This document shows, piece by piece, positions 47,712 to 59,330 of a stretch of 64,000 nucleotides of DNA. A model generated the notes under the pieces. That model was not told the origin of the DNA. It did no database searches and was given only the letters and a program-made list of their open reading frames with translations. The stretch lies in contig NW_006921538.1 in assembly GCF_000340215.1 (NCBI RefSeq), forward strand, positions 930,001 through 994,000, in the 5' to 3' direction. Made by a program: the position numbers and the translations under genes. The DNA is from Pseudocercospora fijiensis CIRAD86. Taxonomy: Eukaryota; Ascomycota; Dothideomycetes; Mycosphaerellales; Mycosphaerellaceae. Within the stretch, counting starts at the first letter, position 1; every line of letters begins with the position of its first letter.

Positions 47712-47869
47712 TACCCCCTCAGCACGTGTATATCGCTATAGAATGAAACAAACAATACAATAGCCATTCTATTGGCAAAGCAAACAAGGGGTATTAGGTA
47801 AGCAGAAACAGATAAACAAACTAGACCACTCTTAGGTTAGACAAAGTAAACAAAGGCCCTCCTTAGTAT

Positions 47870-48480
47870 TTAGTAGCTAGCTTCGCAGCGTTCTTAATAG
47901 CGGCCTTGCAATCTACTAGGTTTAGTTGTTTAATAAAGCGGCCGTACTTAGTCTTGTTAAGCGGCTTAGTAAAGCTATCGGCTATCTAATTATATATACT
48001 AACCTATTAGACGACAATAGTACTATTAGTAATCTTCTCTCGAATGTAGTAGATACGAGCATCTATATGCTTCGTGCGGCTATTAATAGTGGACTTAGTA
48101 ATAGCGATAGCGGACTAATTGTCCTCGTATAGCGTAACTAGAAGAATGTAGCCCTTATAGCTAACTTCCTTTAACAAACGAGCTAAGGCAACTGCCTCCT
48201 TAGCGCCTATAGTAAGTTAGACATACTTAGCCTTAGTTGACGACAGTGTAACAAGCGTCTAACGGCCGGACTTATACAATAGAGGTCCGCCTATAATAGT
48301 AAAGTAGAAGCTACCTATAGAGCGGCGAGTAACCGGATTATTAGCCTATAAGGCATTATAGTATCTAGTAAACTTAAGGTCGTTAGCCTCGTTCTAATTG
48401 CCTTAGAAGCGTATACCACGGCTTAGAGTACTAACTAGGTACTTAATTAGCTAAAGGAGCGCGGCATAGTGTTCCTCGGT
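47870..48480 (-). pseudogene. copia RNase H region
   Basis: The minus strand reads 'YEDNQSAIAITKSTINSRTK' (about 48130-48070) followed by 'HIDARIYYIRE' and ends with 'IADSFTKPLNKTKY' (about 47980-47940) and 'GRFIKQLNLVDC'. These are the conserved C-terminal blocks of copia RNase H. Confidence 0.9.
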
Positions 48481-48489
48481 CGGGTTAGA

Positions 48490-49720
48490 GATAAATCGTA
48501 ACAATAGGCCTATAGTGTAGCAAGCATTAGGTCGTATAATTATAGCTGGCTATAGCGCTTTACTAACACCTTCCTAATACTAAGTCTTAAAGGTAGCGCT
48601 AGCAGTATAGCCCTTAGGTACACGCTAAATCGATGTCTTAACGTATCGAGGTGCTATTAGTATAGTAGGAGCTACTCTGCCCTATATGCTATACTTCTTA
48701 CTAAGCCTATTCAAATAGGCATCTTAAACGACGTGAATAGTACGCTGATTGCGGTTACGAATAATCCGCATACTAAGATAGTAGTGTAGGTCGCCTAGCT
48801 CTCGTATACTAAAACAGTCCTTTAGCAATTGAGCTACTACCTCTAGTGCTAATAGAGTATAGGCGATAATGATTATGTCGTTAACATAGATAACAATAAT
48901 AGAGCCGCTAACAACGTGCTTGAATATACACACATTAGCCATTATTAGCATAAAGTCTAGGCTCTTTAGGTACTTTCGAAGCTCTTCGTACCACAGTATT
49001 AGTAACTGCTTCAGACTATATAGTGCCTTTAGCAACAGACAAACTATGCCCTTGCTACTACGCTCTTCAAAGCCGTATAGCTGTTTAACGTAGATCTTGT
49101 GCTTATCGCCAATTAGGGCATTAAGGAAGGCTATAAGGATATCGTATTACTTAGCCTCTAGGTCGTAATAAGTAATTAGGCCAAATAGTGCTCGCAGCGT
49201 AGATAGCTTAGCGACAGCCGCATAGGTTTTATTATAGTCCTGTCCTTCAACCTATGTAAAGCTACGGACAACCTATCGAGCCTTAAACCGGCTTACCTTG
49301 CTATTAGCGTTACGCTTGATAGTAAATACCTATCGGCTACGGACAACCTTGCGACCTTTAGGCACCTCTAGTCGAGTTATATAAACCTATATATAGTTGT
49401 CAATTAGTGACTTGTATTTAGCCTCGCAAGCTTCCTTCTACTATAGCTAATATAGCGACTGAGTTGCTTCCTTGTAACTCTTCGGAATAGGGATGGTTTC
49501 TTTAGGCTTGTCGGACTGCTTAGTAATATAGTAGGAGGCTATAAAACCCTTAATATAGGCTATCGGCATATTAGCTATTGTACGTCGAGTTAACCGCTTA
49601 ACACTAGCATTAGCTAGATAGCTACGCAACAGTTTACGAGCGCTCTTGTTGCTTCGTATCTTACGTATAGAACGACTACTAGTCTCGGTTGGCCGCTTAA
49701 ACTTAGGCAACCAACTAAGC
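48490..49720 (-). pseudogene. copia reverse transcriptase region
   Basis: Clear copia RT motifs: 'KALYSLKQ' (family YGLKQ) near 49030, 'WYEELRKYLKSLDF' near 48985, and active site 'IVIYVNDIIIIA' (about 48890-48855), where the family YVDD has become YVND by a G-to-A type change. Upstream, 'PKSYKEAT.S' at ~49480-49455 is the pre-RT block. Stops at Gln/Trp positions. Confidence 0.9.
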
Positions 49721-51170
49721 TTACCCTTCTTAGCCTATAGATTATATACAGGCTATTCCTTAGCGGATTGGAAACCATCCTTATCACTTAATAGAGGTTG
49801 AATAGCCGGCAGGTTATCCTCGAGCGGCAATGGATTAGCGACTTCATTAACCACCTCCTAAGCTAGTTCTTCTATAGGCTGTTCTTCTTGCTAAGCCGGA
49901 AGCCGCTAGACTACACTAGCAGCCTCGGCAGGCGACGGAGCCTCGTTGCTTATAGAATTGAACAAAGCCGGCATAATAGACTCAAGGGTAACAAACTCGT
50001 TTTTAGACAAGTCGTTAGTGTTAGTGTATAGCTTTATACTATCTAGAAGTAGGAGGTTACCCCCTAACTCAACAAACTAGACGTCCTTAGAAGCGATAAC
50101 TTTGTATTAATTAGGTAGGTAAATTATATACTTTCTAGAGTCTATAGAGCCCTTAGTATAGCTAACTAGCTTGCTAACTAGGCCTCTACTGTCTATCTTC
50201 TTTCTACGAGCTATACTGTAATCGTAGGCAACTATAGTATAGCTATAAGCTCGAAGGTGCTATAGGCGTAGCTGTATTCGTAACTAATTGAGCTCCTTAG
50301 CTATAATAGTGTATAGGCTTCCTCCGTTAGCGGTTGGCGTAATATTAAGGACCTGTATAGCGGAGGCAATAGCATATAGCTATAGAGACTTCGGAAGGTT
50401 AGCGTATAGCATTATCTTTCTCGCAGTCGTGTATACGATATAATTGCTAACCTTAGTAAGGCCATTCTAAGTAGAAGAATAAGGAGCTATAACCTATAGT
50501 ACAATGCCCTGATTACGAGCCTAGCTTAATAGCTGATTTCCGCCGTATTTACCCCCTCTATCGAGGCGGTAGATTAGGATTGAGTAGCTAGTCTATATAC
50601 GGATATATACACGATAGTCCTTAATAGCTACTGTAGCCCCTAACTTGAGCGTACTAGTATATTCGTATCGATAGCCTAACTTAGCGTATATAAACAGTGT
50701 GAAATAGCGCTCCTATAATAGACTAGGGTTGGTAATAGTAACTACATCTACATAGACAACGTAATAGATGGTAGATAGTCGTACGCGTAGCAGTCGATTA
50801 TATTCCTTGTATAATATAGCTATTCGATAGGCAATGCAGTTGCGGAAGTCGGTCTTGCTTCTAGTAATAACAATTTGACCCTTAGCTTCTATTCGTAATA
50901 GCTTGCGGTAATAGATATAGCTATATCGTAGATGCTACTCTTCTATCGTCCCTATTAGCACCCCCTTCTTCGATATAAGGGCAACCACCTTACTATCTAG
51001 ACTAAAGGTTAGTATATAGAGGTAGGGAAGACTATTCTTACGGTATGTCTAAGCGATAGTAACCTTATTGCCCTCTACTATCGTAAACAGTATACGCTTA
51101 TTATTACAGTAGAAGCAACCCTTATCGGCGAGCTTCTTAGTAGATAGAAGGTTGGCTGCTAGACTAGGAA
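49721..51170 (-). pseudogene. copia integrase and linker region
   Basis: Assigned by position between protease and RT. 'LADKGCFYCNNKRILFTIVEG' segment (about 51135-51080) is the typical post-protease block of copia elements. A zinc-binding and DDE core are hard to follow because of mutation, so boundaries are approximate. Confidence 0.6.
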
Positions 51171-52740
51171 CATATAGTATATTAGACAGCTTCATACTGC
51201 TTATACTACGCTTATTAACAACCTTAGTCTAAGCTATACCAACTATCGTAGCGTACTTCGTGTTGCTACTAAACCGGATAGGAATATAACAGCCTTTATA
51301 TTCAATAAGCAACGAAGGGTCGTTAACTATATACATACTAGTACCTAAGTCGACAACCTAATTAGTAGTACGAGTGCTAGTAGTAAGAGCCGTAGAAACT
51401 AGGTCGCTCACTGTAACCGTAGCTATAAAGGCGTAATTGTAGCTTAGGTCTAATAACACCCCCGGGGTAGCATTAGCCGCATACAGCCCCTAAGCACTAT
51501 TCTAACTAGATAGCGGTTGTTACTATTGTTGCTATATAGTTAGTCCACGCTGCTACTGTTGCTACTGTACCCCCTTCTTCTTAGCCTTCTGCTATTTACG
51601 ACGTAGTCGGTCTTCCTCCTTTAGGTAAGGGTACTTAGTATAGCAACGGTCGGAAGGGTAAGTGCCTTAACAGTATAAGCACTTCTCGCGATTTTGACTA
51701 TTCTAGTTGTTTCTACTACGACTACGACCATTGCTGCTTCCGCGGCTACTACGACCGCTACGGTTCGAGTCACCTCGACTATTGCTATTGCCTTATAGTT
51801 GCTAGCGCTAGAGGCCGAAGAAACTATTATATTAGGCCTAGTTCAACTGAGCTATATTCTTATTAAGCAACGCGCTAATAATATTGTTAAGTGTGTTATC
51901 GTTAATAGTGTACTCGGAGGCGCGCATCTGCTCTCGGCGCATCTGTACGAAAGCCTCGTAGAATAGAGAGATCTATATAATAAATATATAGACAGCCTAA
52001 TATTAGCTAATAGCTAATTTGGTATCCTTTAAGGCACCGAGCTTCTTCTTATACTTATTATAGAACTTCTTAATGTCCTTGCTATTATACCGAAGGGTAA
52101 TATATTCCTAGTAGAGTATAAATTTAGTAGACCTACCTTTACTAGTATATTTCTTATATAGGTAAGTCTACACTTCCTACGATATAGCGAGACTAAGTAA
52201 CGACTGCTAAACCTCGGCGATATAGTTAGCAAAGATCTACGTACGCGCTAATTGATCTTTTGCTTCCTATTTATCTTATCGGTCTTTAAACTCTAACTGA
52301 GTTTTAGAAGACAACTTAACATTAGGCTTTAGGCGGGTCCCTTAGACATAGCGCTATACCTATATACCTTTAAGGGCACCCTTAGCGGTATAAGACTATA
52401 ATAGATAATTCTCCTTATTCTTTAGCTTAGGGATATTGCTTATATAAGCGCTAGCTAAAGTTGTAGGGGGAGCTATTACGGATAGCGACGGCGATAATAT
52501 AGAAAGAGACTTTAGACTTGTCTTAAGGGGCGGCCGATAGGCGCGCCTATGTTCTAGTATAGCGGACAGCTAACACTAATAGTAACCGACTCGAGTCTAG
52601 TACCCGCTAGAACACTCGAGGGCGGCGGCGGCGGCGATATTAGTGTTAGCGCAATTTTTAGTAACGAGCGCTAGCTACGCAGCAGTCGGAGTAACTATTA
52701 GAATACGTAGCAAACGTGTTATATACGTTAGAAACGTAGG
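51171..52740 (-). pseudogene. copia gag and protease region
   Basis: Contains a Cys-rich segment 'KCLYCQGTYPSDRCYTKYP' (about 51683-51627), then 'VVDLGTSMYIVND' (about 51365-51325), matching the copia protease D-S/T-G site with Ser changed to Leu. The GC palindrome lies between the two and reads in frame here as 'NATPGVLL'. The N-terminal gag part (about 52500-51750) is diverged. Confidence 0.65.
51452..51476. repeat. 25 bp GC palindrome, copy 6
   Basis: AATAACACCCCCGGGG followed by TAGCATTAG, identical to copy 4 in the gypsy element although this is a copia element. Confidence 0.9.
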
Positions 52741-52752
52741 GGGCTTATAACC

Positions 52753-52879
52753 ACTTGATGTAACTGATATATTAGAAGAAGGACTAATCTATATAGAAGT
52801 CCGAAGATAGAGTGCAGCAGTTGCAGCCTCAGGCATCAGGCACGTGATGGACCCTGACACCTGGGCATACACTCCAAGT
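52753..52879 (-). repeat. 5' LTR of the copia element
   Basis: Partner of 47585-47711, followed by GGATC at 52880-52884. Confidence 0.9.
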
Positions 52880-52884
52880 GGATC

Positions 52885-53242
52885 CTCGACTGGCGTAAGT
52901 TGTGTAGCATAAGTCACCTCCTTCCTTCTGCCCCAGGCCAGAAATTCAAGGATGGTGGCAGCATTTGTGACTTCGTCATGTTCAGCCAGACCAGTCGTCA
53001 CTGAGGTACTTTTATCTGTCACCTGAACCTGAGATGGTTGCGGTCCTGTGGGCGCCTTGCTACAATAATGCGTGTCTGTTTGCACCTGTTGCGGTTGCCC
53101 AGCCCTCGTGCAGGACTCTCGCATCCCGGCGTCAATGCATCTTTGGCAGGGTATTCTATGGCCTTATTGCAGGATAGAATACTTTACGTCGATTGCACTC
53201 AGTACAGCACAAGCTGGCCCGCTTCCTTGATATCCCGCTCAT
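52885..53242 (-). pseudogene. Zn2Cys6 transcription factor gene, 5' part (zinc cluster, mutated)
   Basis: An ATG at 53242 begins 'MSGISRKRAS', leading into a zinc cluster: Cys-x2-Cys ('CTEC', 53206-53195), NRRKV, then a Tyr codon TAT (53174-53176) at the place of the third Cys, and, after a small frameshift, Cys-x2-Cys ('IPCQRC', ~53155-53137) and a last Cys eight residues on. TGT to TAT is a RIP-type change. The rest (to 52885) includes 'ILEFLAWGRRK', a common linker block between zinc cluster and middle-homology region. The gene is broken three ways: cluster mutation, frameshift and copia insertion. Confidence 0.8.
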
Positions 53243-53495
53243 TGCGAAGTCGAAAAGTGCTCGGCCGACACCTGACGAATGATATAGTGCTGAATGCTGA
53301 GGAGGTTCAGTCTGCAGTCATAGCCATTGTCTTGCCCTTGTATCGCCCATTTCATGCGCGAAGGTGAAATTGATTGCCCGCCGGCACGTCCTTATCGCTT
53401 ACAAGCAGCGCACCCATGTTTCGGCCGAGTCATATACTGTGTGACCCTTCTAACTTGTTAGTCAGCGCGGGGAGAACCCTGCACCTCCGAAGGAG
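53243..53495. other. Upstream flank of the regulator gene, end of host island 2
   Basis: Normal host composition up to about 53495, where CA/TG-poor DNA begins. No gene supported. Confidence 0.5.
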
Positions 53496-53499
53496 GCTT

Positions 53500-54600
53500 A
53501 GCAAGTATACATACCGCTATTATCTACTAAATATTGCTCTTTAGTACTCTTTTCAAAACCTAGAAACCTCTAGTATATCGTAGAAGTCGTATTATTAATA
53601 ACTTAGTAATATAGACCTCTCTAAGATATTGTTAATCGTCGTTTCTACTATAGTTAAGAACGCTCGTATCAACCTCGACTAGTAAGGCTAATTAGTTAAC
53701 CTATTTAGTAAAGGTATAACTCCTAAGTAGGTTCTAGCCTTCTCGAAGTTACTATTATTAGTCCGGATAGTATATCGCTATTAAGTTAAATAGATGCTAT
53801 TTAGTTAGCTATATATGCCTTAAGCTAGTACCTCTCGTAACGCAAACTATACTATATTACTAGCTAAAGAATAGGACTTCCTATATAGCTTCCTTATAGA
53901 CTATTCGGAATTATATTTTATAGAGATAATCGAAGCTCTTTTTATATAATTAAGGCCTAGTTCGGAGGGTAGTAATATTATAGTAATTAAGCCGCGGTTA
54001 CTAACGAAGGTATTAAACAAAAGCTTAGTTTAACTTAAAAGGAGATAGAGTAAGAGGCAAAGGAGCGTAATCCCTTTTTACTAGAGATATTATAGACGAT
54101 TAGATATACTATATAGCCGGTCTATCGATTAGTATTTATTAACGAGACTACTAGTAACTAGAAGATAGGTTAGCGGAAGTATAGATAGTCTCCGAAGGGC
54201 ATTATTTACGTAAATACGTAGTATATAAAGGGGGATTAGATAGGCGATACTAGATACTAGCTATTGCCTCGAATTTCTACCGCTATATTCGCTAGATTTA
54301 AACCCGCTCGAAGGTAGCTTTAATATACTAAAAAAGGTTATTAAAAAATAGCGCCGTAGGCAGGCTAGGGTAGAGTAAATATATACGAACGCTAGCCCTA
54401 TCTATCGACAGATTATACTATAACTAACGCATTATATTAATTAATTATATAGGGGCTAAATAAGTATAGTTACTATAAGAGTGTCGCGCTTATTACAAGT
54501 TTATAGGTATTATAGTTATATTAGGATCGAAGCCTAAAGATAGGTAGAGTTCCTAAAAGTTCTCTATTTGTTCTCCTTTAACTAGCTATACGGCTTTTTA
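53500..54600 (+). pseudogene. Tc1/mariner-like transposase remnant
   Basis: The plus strand near 54140-54230 reads 'LFINETTSN.KIG.RKYR.SPKG', which matches the second catalytic Asp/Glu-bearing block of fungal Tc1/mariner transposases (family pattern F-x-D-E...TG-R--GW-P-G; the Asp now reads Asn). 'YQLLPAISTA'-type sequence follows. The preceding ~600 bp give a helical, Leu-rich N-terminal region. Termini not identified. Confidence 0.45.
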
Positions 54601-55490
54601 CTATCTATTGTGCTGTACGTTAGCCTGCACCTTGCGTTTCTAGACGGAAGAACGACGATTCTAGAGGCGGTGCCGGGCACAACGGAGGCTCTATATAGTG
54701 TTAGTATCGATAGTAATAGCGAGAAGCAGAGCGTATATATGTCGCCGGGCAAGCAGTCGATAGAGCAAAGTAGTACAAAGGAGATTAGTCTAGTTAGTGT
54801 CGCGTAATCTACCTCTATTTAGGCTCGTAGGTATAAAGAATTAAGTTGCGTAGATGTGTAGTAAATAGGGATTATATTGCGACCGAGTGCACGTAATAGA
54901 TTAGTAATTAGGGCTAGCTTCCGAACTTACCGACAACTAATTACGAGTACTCTACCTAATTCTTCGCCTACGAGCCTAATATAAACCTGTGCGAAACTAG
55001 CCTGCTAGACACTAGTGTAACACTATAGCGTATGCAAGACATTCTAGGTAGCGGAGATTGTAGCCCTACTAATTGCGCTTTATTCTACCTATTAAACAAG
55101 TCTGTACGACGTTAGCGCGTTAAGTTTTCGCTATTCTGCTAAGCCGACTCGACTGTAGCTGTCTAGATTGCTAGGCGGCTAGCTGTGCTACTAGAAACAC
55201 CTTAATATATAATATACCGCATCGCCTAGCTAACACTTAGAGGTCCTTCTCCTAACGCCGGTAATTATTGTTTAGGTAGGCGAAAATTCCGTCCGACGCC
55301 TACTAACTGCTCTATAGCCTTCGAGGGCAATCGATAACCTTCCTATAGCCGACTCGATACTTTAAGGTCCTTCGCAGACTATTTCTAAACACCTTTTATA
55401 TATAGTATAAGTCTATCCGAGGTGTAGTTGTTAAGTTGCTACTATATAGTAGACGCGACTCTAAAGCTAAGGTTAAAACACCTAAAAGTC
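54601..55490. other. Unassigned RIP-mutated DNA left of element C ORF
   Basis: A short open frame (54610-54807) has no recognisable similarity. The rest is without coding signature. It may be the left terminal region of element C. Confidence 0.35.
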
Positions 55491-55494
55491 GCTG

Positions 55495-55795
55495 CTAGCA
55501 CTACTACTATAGCTGCTACTACCGCTGCTACTACCGCTAGCAGACCGCTAGCACTACCGCTACTACTATAGCTACTAGCACCGCTGCTACTATAGCTGCT
55601 ACTATAGCTACTAGCACCGCTGCTACTACCGCTGCTACTACCGCTAGCAGACCGCTAGCACTATAGCTACTACTATAGCTGCTAGCACCGCTGCTACTAC
55701 CGCTAGCAGACCGCTAGCACTACAGCTAGCACTACCGCTACTACTACCGCTAGCAGACCGCTACTACTATAGCTACTACTATAGCTGCTAGGCCT
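55495..55795. repeat. CTACTACCG/CTAGCA minisatellite
   Basis: Dozens of 9-12 bp units of GCTGCTACTAC, GCTAGCACC and TATAGCTACTA types, with AGACCGCTAGCA blocks. Many triplets would code Ala/Thr-type runs, but stops interrupt. Confidence 0.95.
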
Positions 55796-58700
55796 CGAGT
55801 TCTTTAAGATATCTAACGAACCTTCTAGTAAGATAACGGTATATAATTACGACGATAAAGGCAATCTAATCCTTCCGCCTTAGTAGCAAGACGATAGCGG
55901 CGATCTAATAGACTAGGATTTAGATAATGCGCTACTTCTAGGCTAGCTAGGTTATTAGTACGCTCTAGTCGGTCTACCTCTTCCTAGACAGATAGCAGCA
56001 TTGCCGATATACTCTATAAGCGGCTTCCTAAGCGATATACTAGAGACTATCGTACGACTAGCGGATATGCCTAGGGTTAGCGACTTCGAAGATAAGTAGT
56101 CGGAGTCGGAGACTGCAATTAAAGACCTTAGCGAAGAAGACGAAGATCTTAGTAGTAATAAGGAGTTAGATACTCGCGATAAAGACAATACAGTCGATAA
56201 AGATAAAGATAAAGATAAAGAGGCCCTAGAAATAGCACGCCGTACTAGTAAAGACGTTGCGCTTAAGCGGCTCCTCGACAAGTATTATAAGGAGCTAAAG
56301 GATACTATAGTAAAGAACAAGGTTAGTATAACCTACTTCGTTAAGTATCTAGTCGGTAAGCCGGGCGATAAAGCATCTATGTCTACTAAAACTCGTAAGA
56401 CTACTAAGCGCTCTAAGCAATACGAGAAGAACCTCTAGGCTATTATCGATGCCTTTCTAGAAGATCGCCTGTTTAGTGCTTATATTGTTCGTAATAAGCT
56501 AAAGAGCCTAATTAGTAAGGATTTGTTTAGTATATATAAACCGGAGTTCTATACCTTCGAAATCGACCTCGGAGATATAGACGATGCTATCTAACAAGTC
56601 GCTTCTATACAGCATTAGTTACTCGGCTAGGATCTGCTACCTAACGTACGTCGCGATTATTACTAGTACTAGACTAAGTTCGCGGATAAGCGTAATGTTA
56701 TATAGAAGCGTACGACGATACTAACCTCTTAAGTCCTATATTATATATCTTATATTAAGGCATTATTCTTTCTAAAGGCCCTTAGAATATTCCTCGTTAG
56801 CAATAGTGCGAGTCGTCGTACGATCGAGGTCTTAAACAACCTAAACATTACTCTAGTATATTAGACTATCTAGATCTTAATAGATAAGAATGCTAATTAT
56901 ATAAAGACGCAAATTGCCAAGCTGTGCAACTACCCCGATAAGTAGTACAGTAGTACTATCGACAATTTTAATCGGATATAGAACCGTACCGACTAGGCTA
57001 CTAGAGATACTAACTAGATAGTAGCTATAACTACCTCGTATATAGCCGTTAATAAGCGCATTCCGAAGGGTAGCCTAAAGAAGAAGATAATCTATTACGA
57101 TAAGCCGCTAAACGCTAATAATATCTTTAAGAATATCTATAAAGATAAGGTAATACGACCGGATAGAGAGGAGGTTTCCGATATTAGTATTAAAACTACG
57201 CTCTTCTATATCGATAAGGCTATTACGTATACGTTTCTAGAGGCCGTAAAGGCAATTTTCGAGAATAGCGGTAGTAATCTAAAGCGACTAGTATAGCTAG
57301 TAATCGATGAGTTAGACCCGGCCCGTATAGAGGTATATTCGTAGCCTATTTCCTTTAACGACGAGGCGACTATTAAGGGTATATATACTATATAGGACGA
57401 GATCCTGCTTAAGTTCTAGGACCTAGACCGCGATAAGGACTTTGCGAGCGGGCTAGAGGGACCTCTATATATATAGAATAGCGACAATATAACCGTTGTA
57501 TATAGGTATAGCGTACGTAACGAGAGTATCGAGAATAAGGACCCGTACGATAAGCGCGACAGCCTCCTTATATCGCTAGCCTAGTTCTATACTATAATAA
57601 ACTATATATTTACTATCCTGCGTACGCACTAGGATATAAATAGCGATAGGAAGCCTCTTCTAAGCGCTTAGATAGCAAAGGGCGATGCTATATTCTAGTA
57701 TAGCGAGAACAAGGTTAGTAGCACTAAGCTAAAATTCTTCGAGATCCTTCGGCTTCTTAAGACTATATTCCGGGCTCGTAGTGTCGGTACGGCTATTAAG
57801 TAGTTGTCTAAGCAGGGCCGCGTTGTAATCTCTAGTAAGGAGAGCCGTATAGATACGGTTAGGGAGGCCCTATCTAGGCTAACCGCTTAGCAATACCTAG
57901 AGATAGTATAGGATATCTATAAGAAGCTCCTATCTATCGAGGTATAGCGTAGCTTGCCGCACCGCGTTAGTAAGCCGGTACCTGATACCTAGTATACTAC
58001 TATAGCTCGGATAATGTAGGAGATTAGGATATTCCTTACCCTACGCCTCGGGGTCTGTAACGTAGATATTAGTTATCTCCGTCGATCCGTCGACTATCTA
58101 ATCCCTAGTTTCCTCGGTACTAAGTAGGGAAATTATAGTCGGATAATAATATATAAGCGATAGCTACTTAGTCTAGGCTGTAATAATATCCTCTAAGAAG
58201 CTATTCTGTCTTCTAGTATTATTACTAATAGGAAGAAAGGTTATATAATAGCGGCGGATAAGCAGCTCGAGATCTATAACTACGAGTACTTAGAAGATAT
58301 TAATCGCATCGGTAACTCGACTTATAACCTACTAGCAACCTTTAAGAAGATCGCACTTAACCGCGAGCCGGCTCGTATACTACGTAATATAATAACCTCC
58401 TTTACTAGTATTAAGCTAAGCAGTTACTATACCTATAAGAATACGGCTATTAACGTCTTTAGCCGCGTAGAGAAGCTATTCTCGGATAGCTTTATAGCTC
58501 CGTATAGCAATAACGGTAGGCATATATCGGACGATATCTAGCAGCTTAGTAGCGATTAGATCCGCGAGAAGGTCGCTATATTTAACTAAAGCAATAAGGA
58601 GTACTTCGAAGGTCGTTCTACCGTTACGGATGCGGTCGTAGAGGATATAGAGGCTACTAAGGCTAGTCGTAAGGCTACGACTAATCGTAGCAATATATAG

Positions 58701-58850
58701 GGTACTGCTATCGATAAGACCGACTCTAAGTAGGTCGATGCTATCTAACGTACTAATAGATAGGCTTAGCTTATCGATACGGAGGTTGAAGTAGTCGATA
58801 CGATAGGCGGTAACTAAGATATAGATAAGGGCAGCGGTTGTAGCGACTAA
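55788..58850 (+). pseudogene. DUF6589-like ORF of element C, RIP-inactivated
   Basis: One frame can be read from about 55788 to TAA at 58848-58850 (about 1,020 codons) with TAG/TAA at Gln/Trp positions. The N-terminal third is acidic (DKDKDKDKE near 56195-56220). The DUF6589-type block appears as 'NSDNITVVYRYSVRNES' (about 57479-57530), 'YDKRDSLL' and 'FYTIINYIFTILRTH' (57584-57628), and 'LVIDELDPARIEVYS' precedes it. It is clearly more diverged from A and B than they are from each other, but the last residues (SGCSD) resemble B. N-terminus uncertain. Confidence 0.6.
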
Positions 58851-59004
58851 GGAATAAATAAATATAGCTTTTGTATTCGTTTATAGTAATCTAACCTACT
58901 ATATCTACTATTTAGGCCTTCCTTACTAGCTTTATCTCTTAGGTGCTAGCTTTATCTTCTTCTAAGTGCGCTTGCCGCCGACAACGATAGCCCCGTTAAC
59001 TAGG

Positions 59005-59330
59005 CGGTTAGCGGCGAAGTAGTAGTAGTAGACTAGAGTGCGTACCTCGTCGGGGGTGTTTGTAAAGTCGAAGAGTTTAGCTAGGCGTACGATAATAGTT
59101 TAATAGCTAGCTACGAAGGGTTTAGCTAGGCGTACGATAATAGCTTAATAGCTAGCTAGGCTATGCGTACGATAATAGCTTAATAGCTAGCTAGGCTAGG
59201 CGTATAAGAATAGCTTAATAGCTAATAGCTCCGTAGACTAGAGTGCGTGCCTAGTAGCGAAGGAGTAGCGGTAGACTAGAGTGCGCGCCTAGTAGCGAAG
59301 TAGTAGCGGTAGACTAGAGTGCGTGCCTTT
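59005..59330. repeat. Two interleaved tandem repeats
   Basis: A ~38 bp unit GTAGTAGCGGTAGACTAGAG with following GCGTGCCTAGTAGCGAA, as in core B, and a ~36 bp unit GCTAGGCGTACGATAATAGC followed by TTAATAGCTA (59088-59225). Confidence 0.85.

Larger units (their letters stand above)
47585..52879 (-). mobile_element. Ty1/copia LTR retrotransposon inserted in the Zn2Cys6 gene
   Basis: 127 bp direct repeats (47585-47711 and 52753-52879) flank a minus-strand copia pol, with GGATC target duplications outside. Next to the 3' LTR is a purine tract (minus strand GAGGGGGTA, 47712-47720). Next to the 5' LTR the minus strand reads GGTTATAAGCC, the primer-binding position. The LTR ends are ACTTG...CAAGT rather than TG...CA. 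Internal order in element sense is gag, protease, integrase, RT, RNase H. RIP-type stops throughout. Confidence 0.9.

Noticed and set aside
51452..51476. Palindrome as a conserved peptide (NATPGVLL) or a 2A-like skipping signal
   Set aside because: It is in frame in the copia element only; most gypsy copies lie in non-coding DNA or read in other frames, and the D-x-E-x-N-P-G-P pattern is absent.
53139..53175. Short intron within the zinc cluster instead of a frameshift
   Set aside because: The only GT...AG fit is about 27 nt, too short for a fungal spliceosomal intron.
53038..53367. 109-codon plus-strand ORF
   Set aside because: It overlaps the zinc-cluster exon on the minus strand, whose motifs are clear; it is a shadow.
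55495..55795. Possible CRISPR-like array
   Set aside because: Units are contiguous 9-12 bp minisatellites without unique spacers, in a eukaryotic genome; the same holds for all other arrays in the window.
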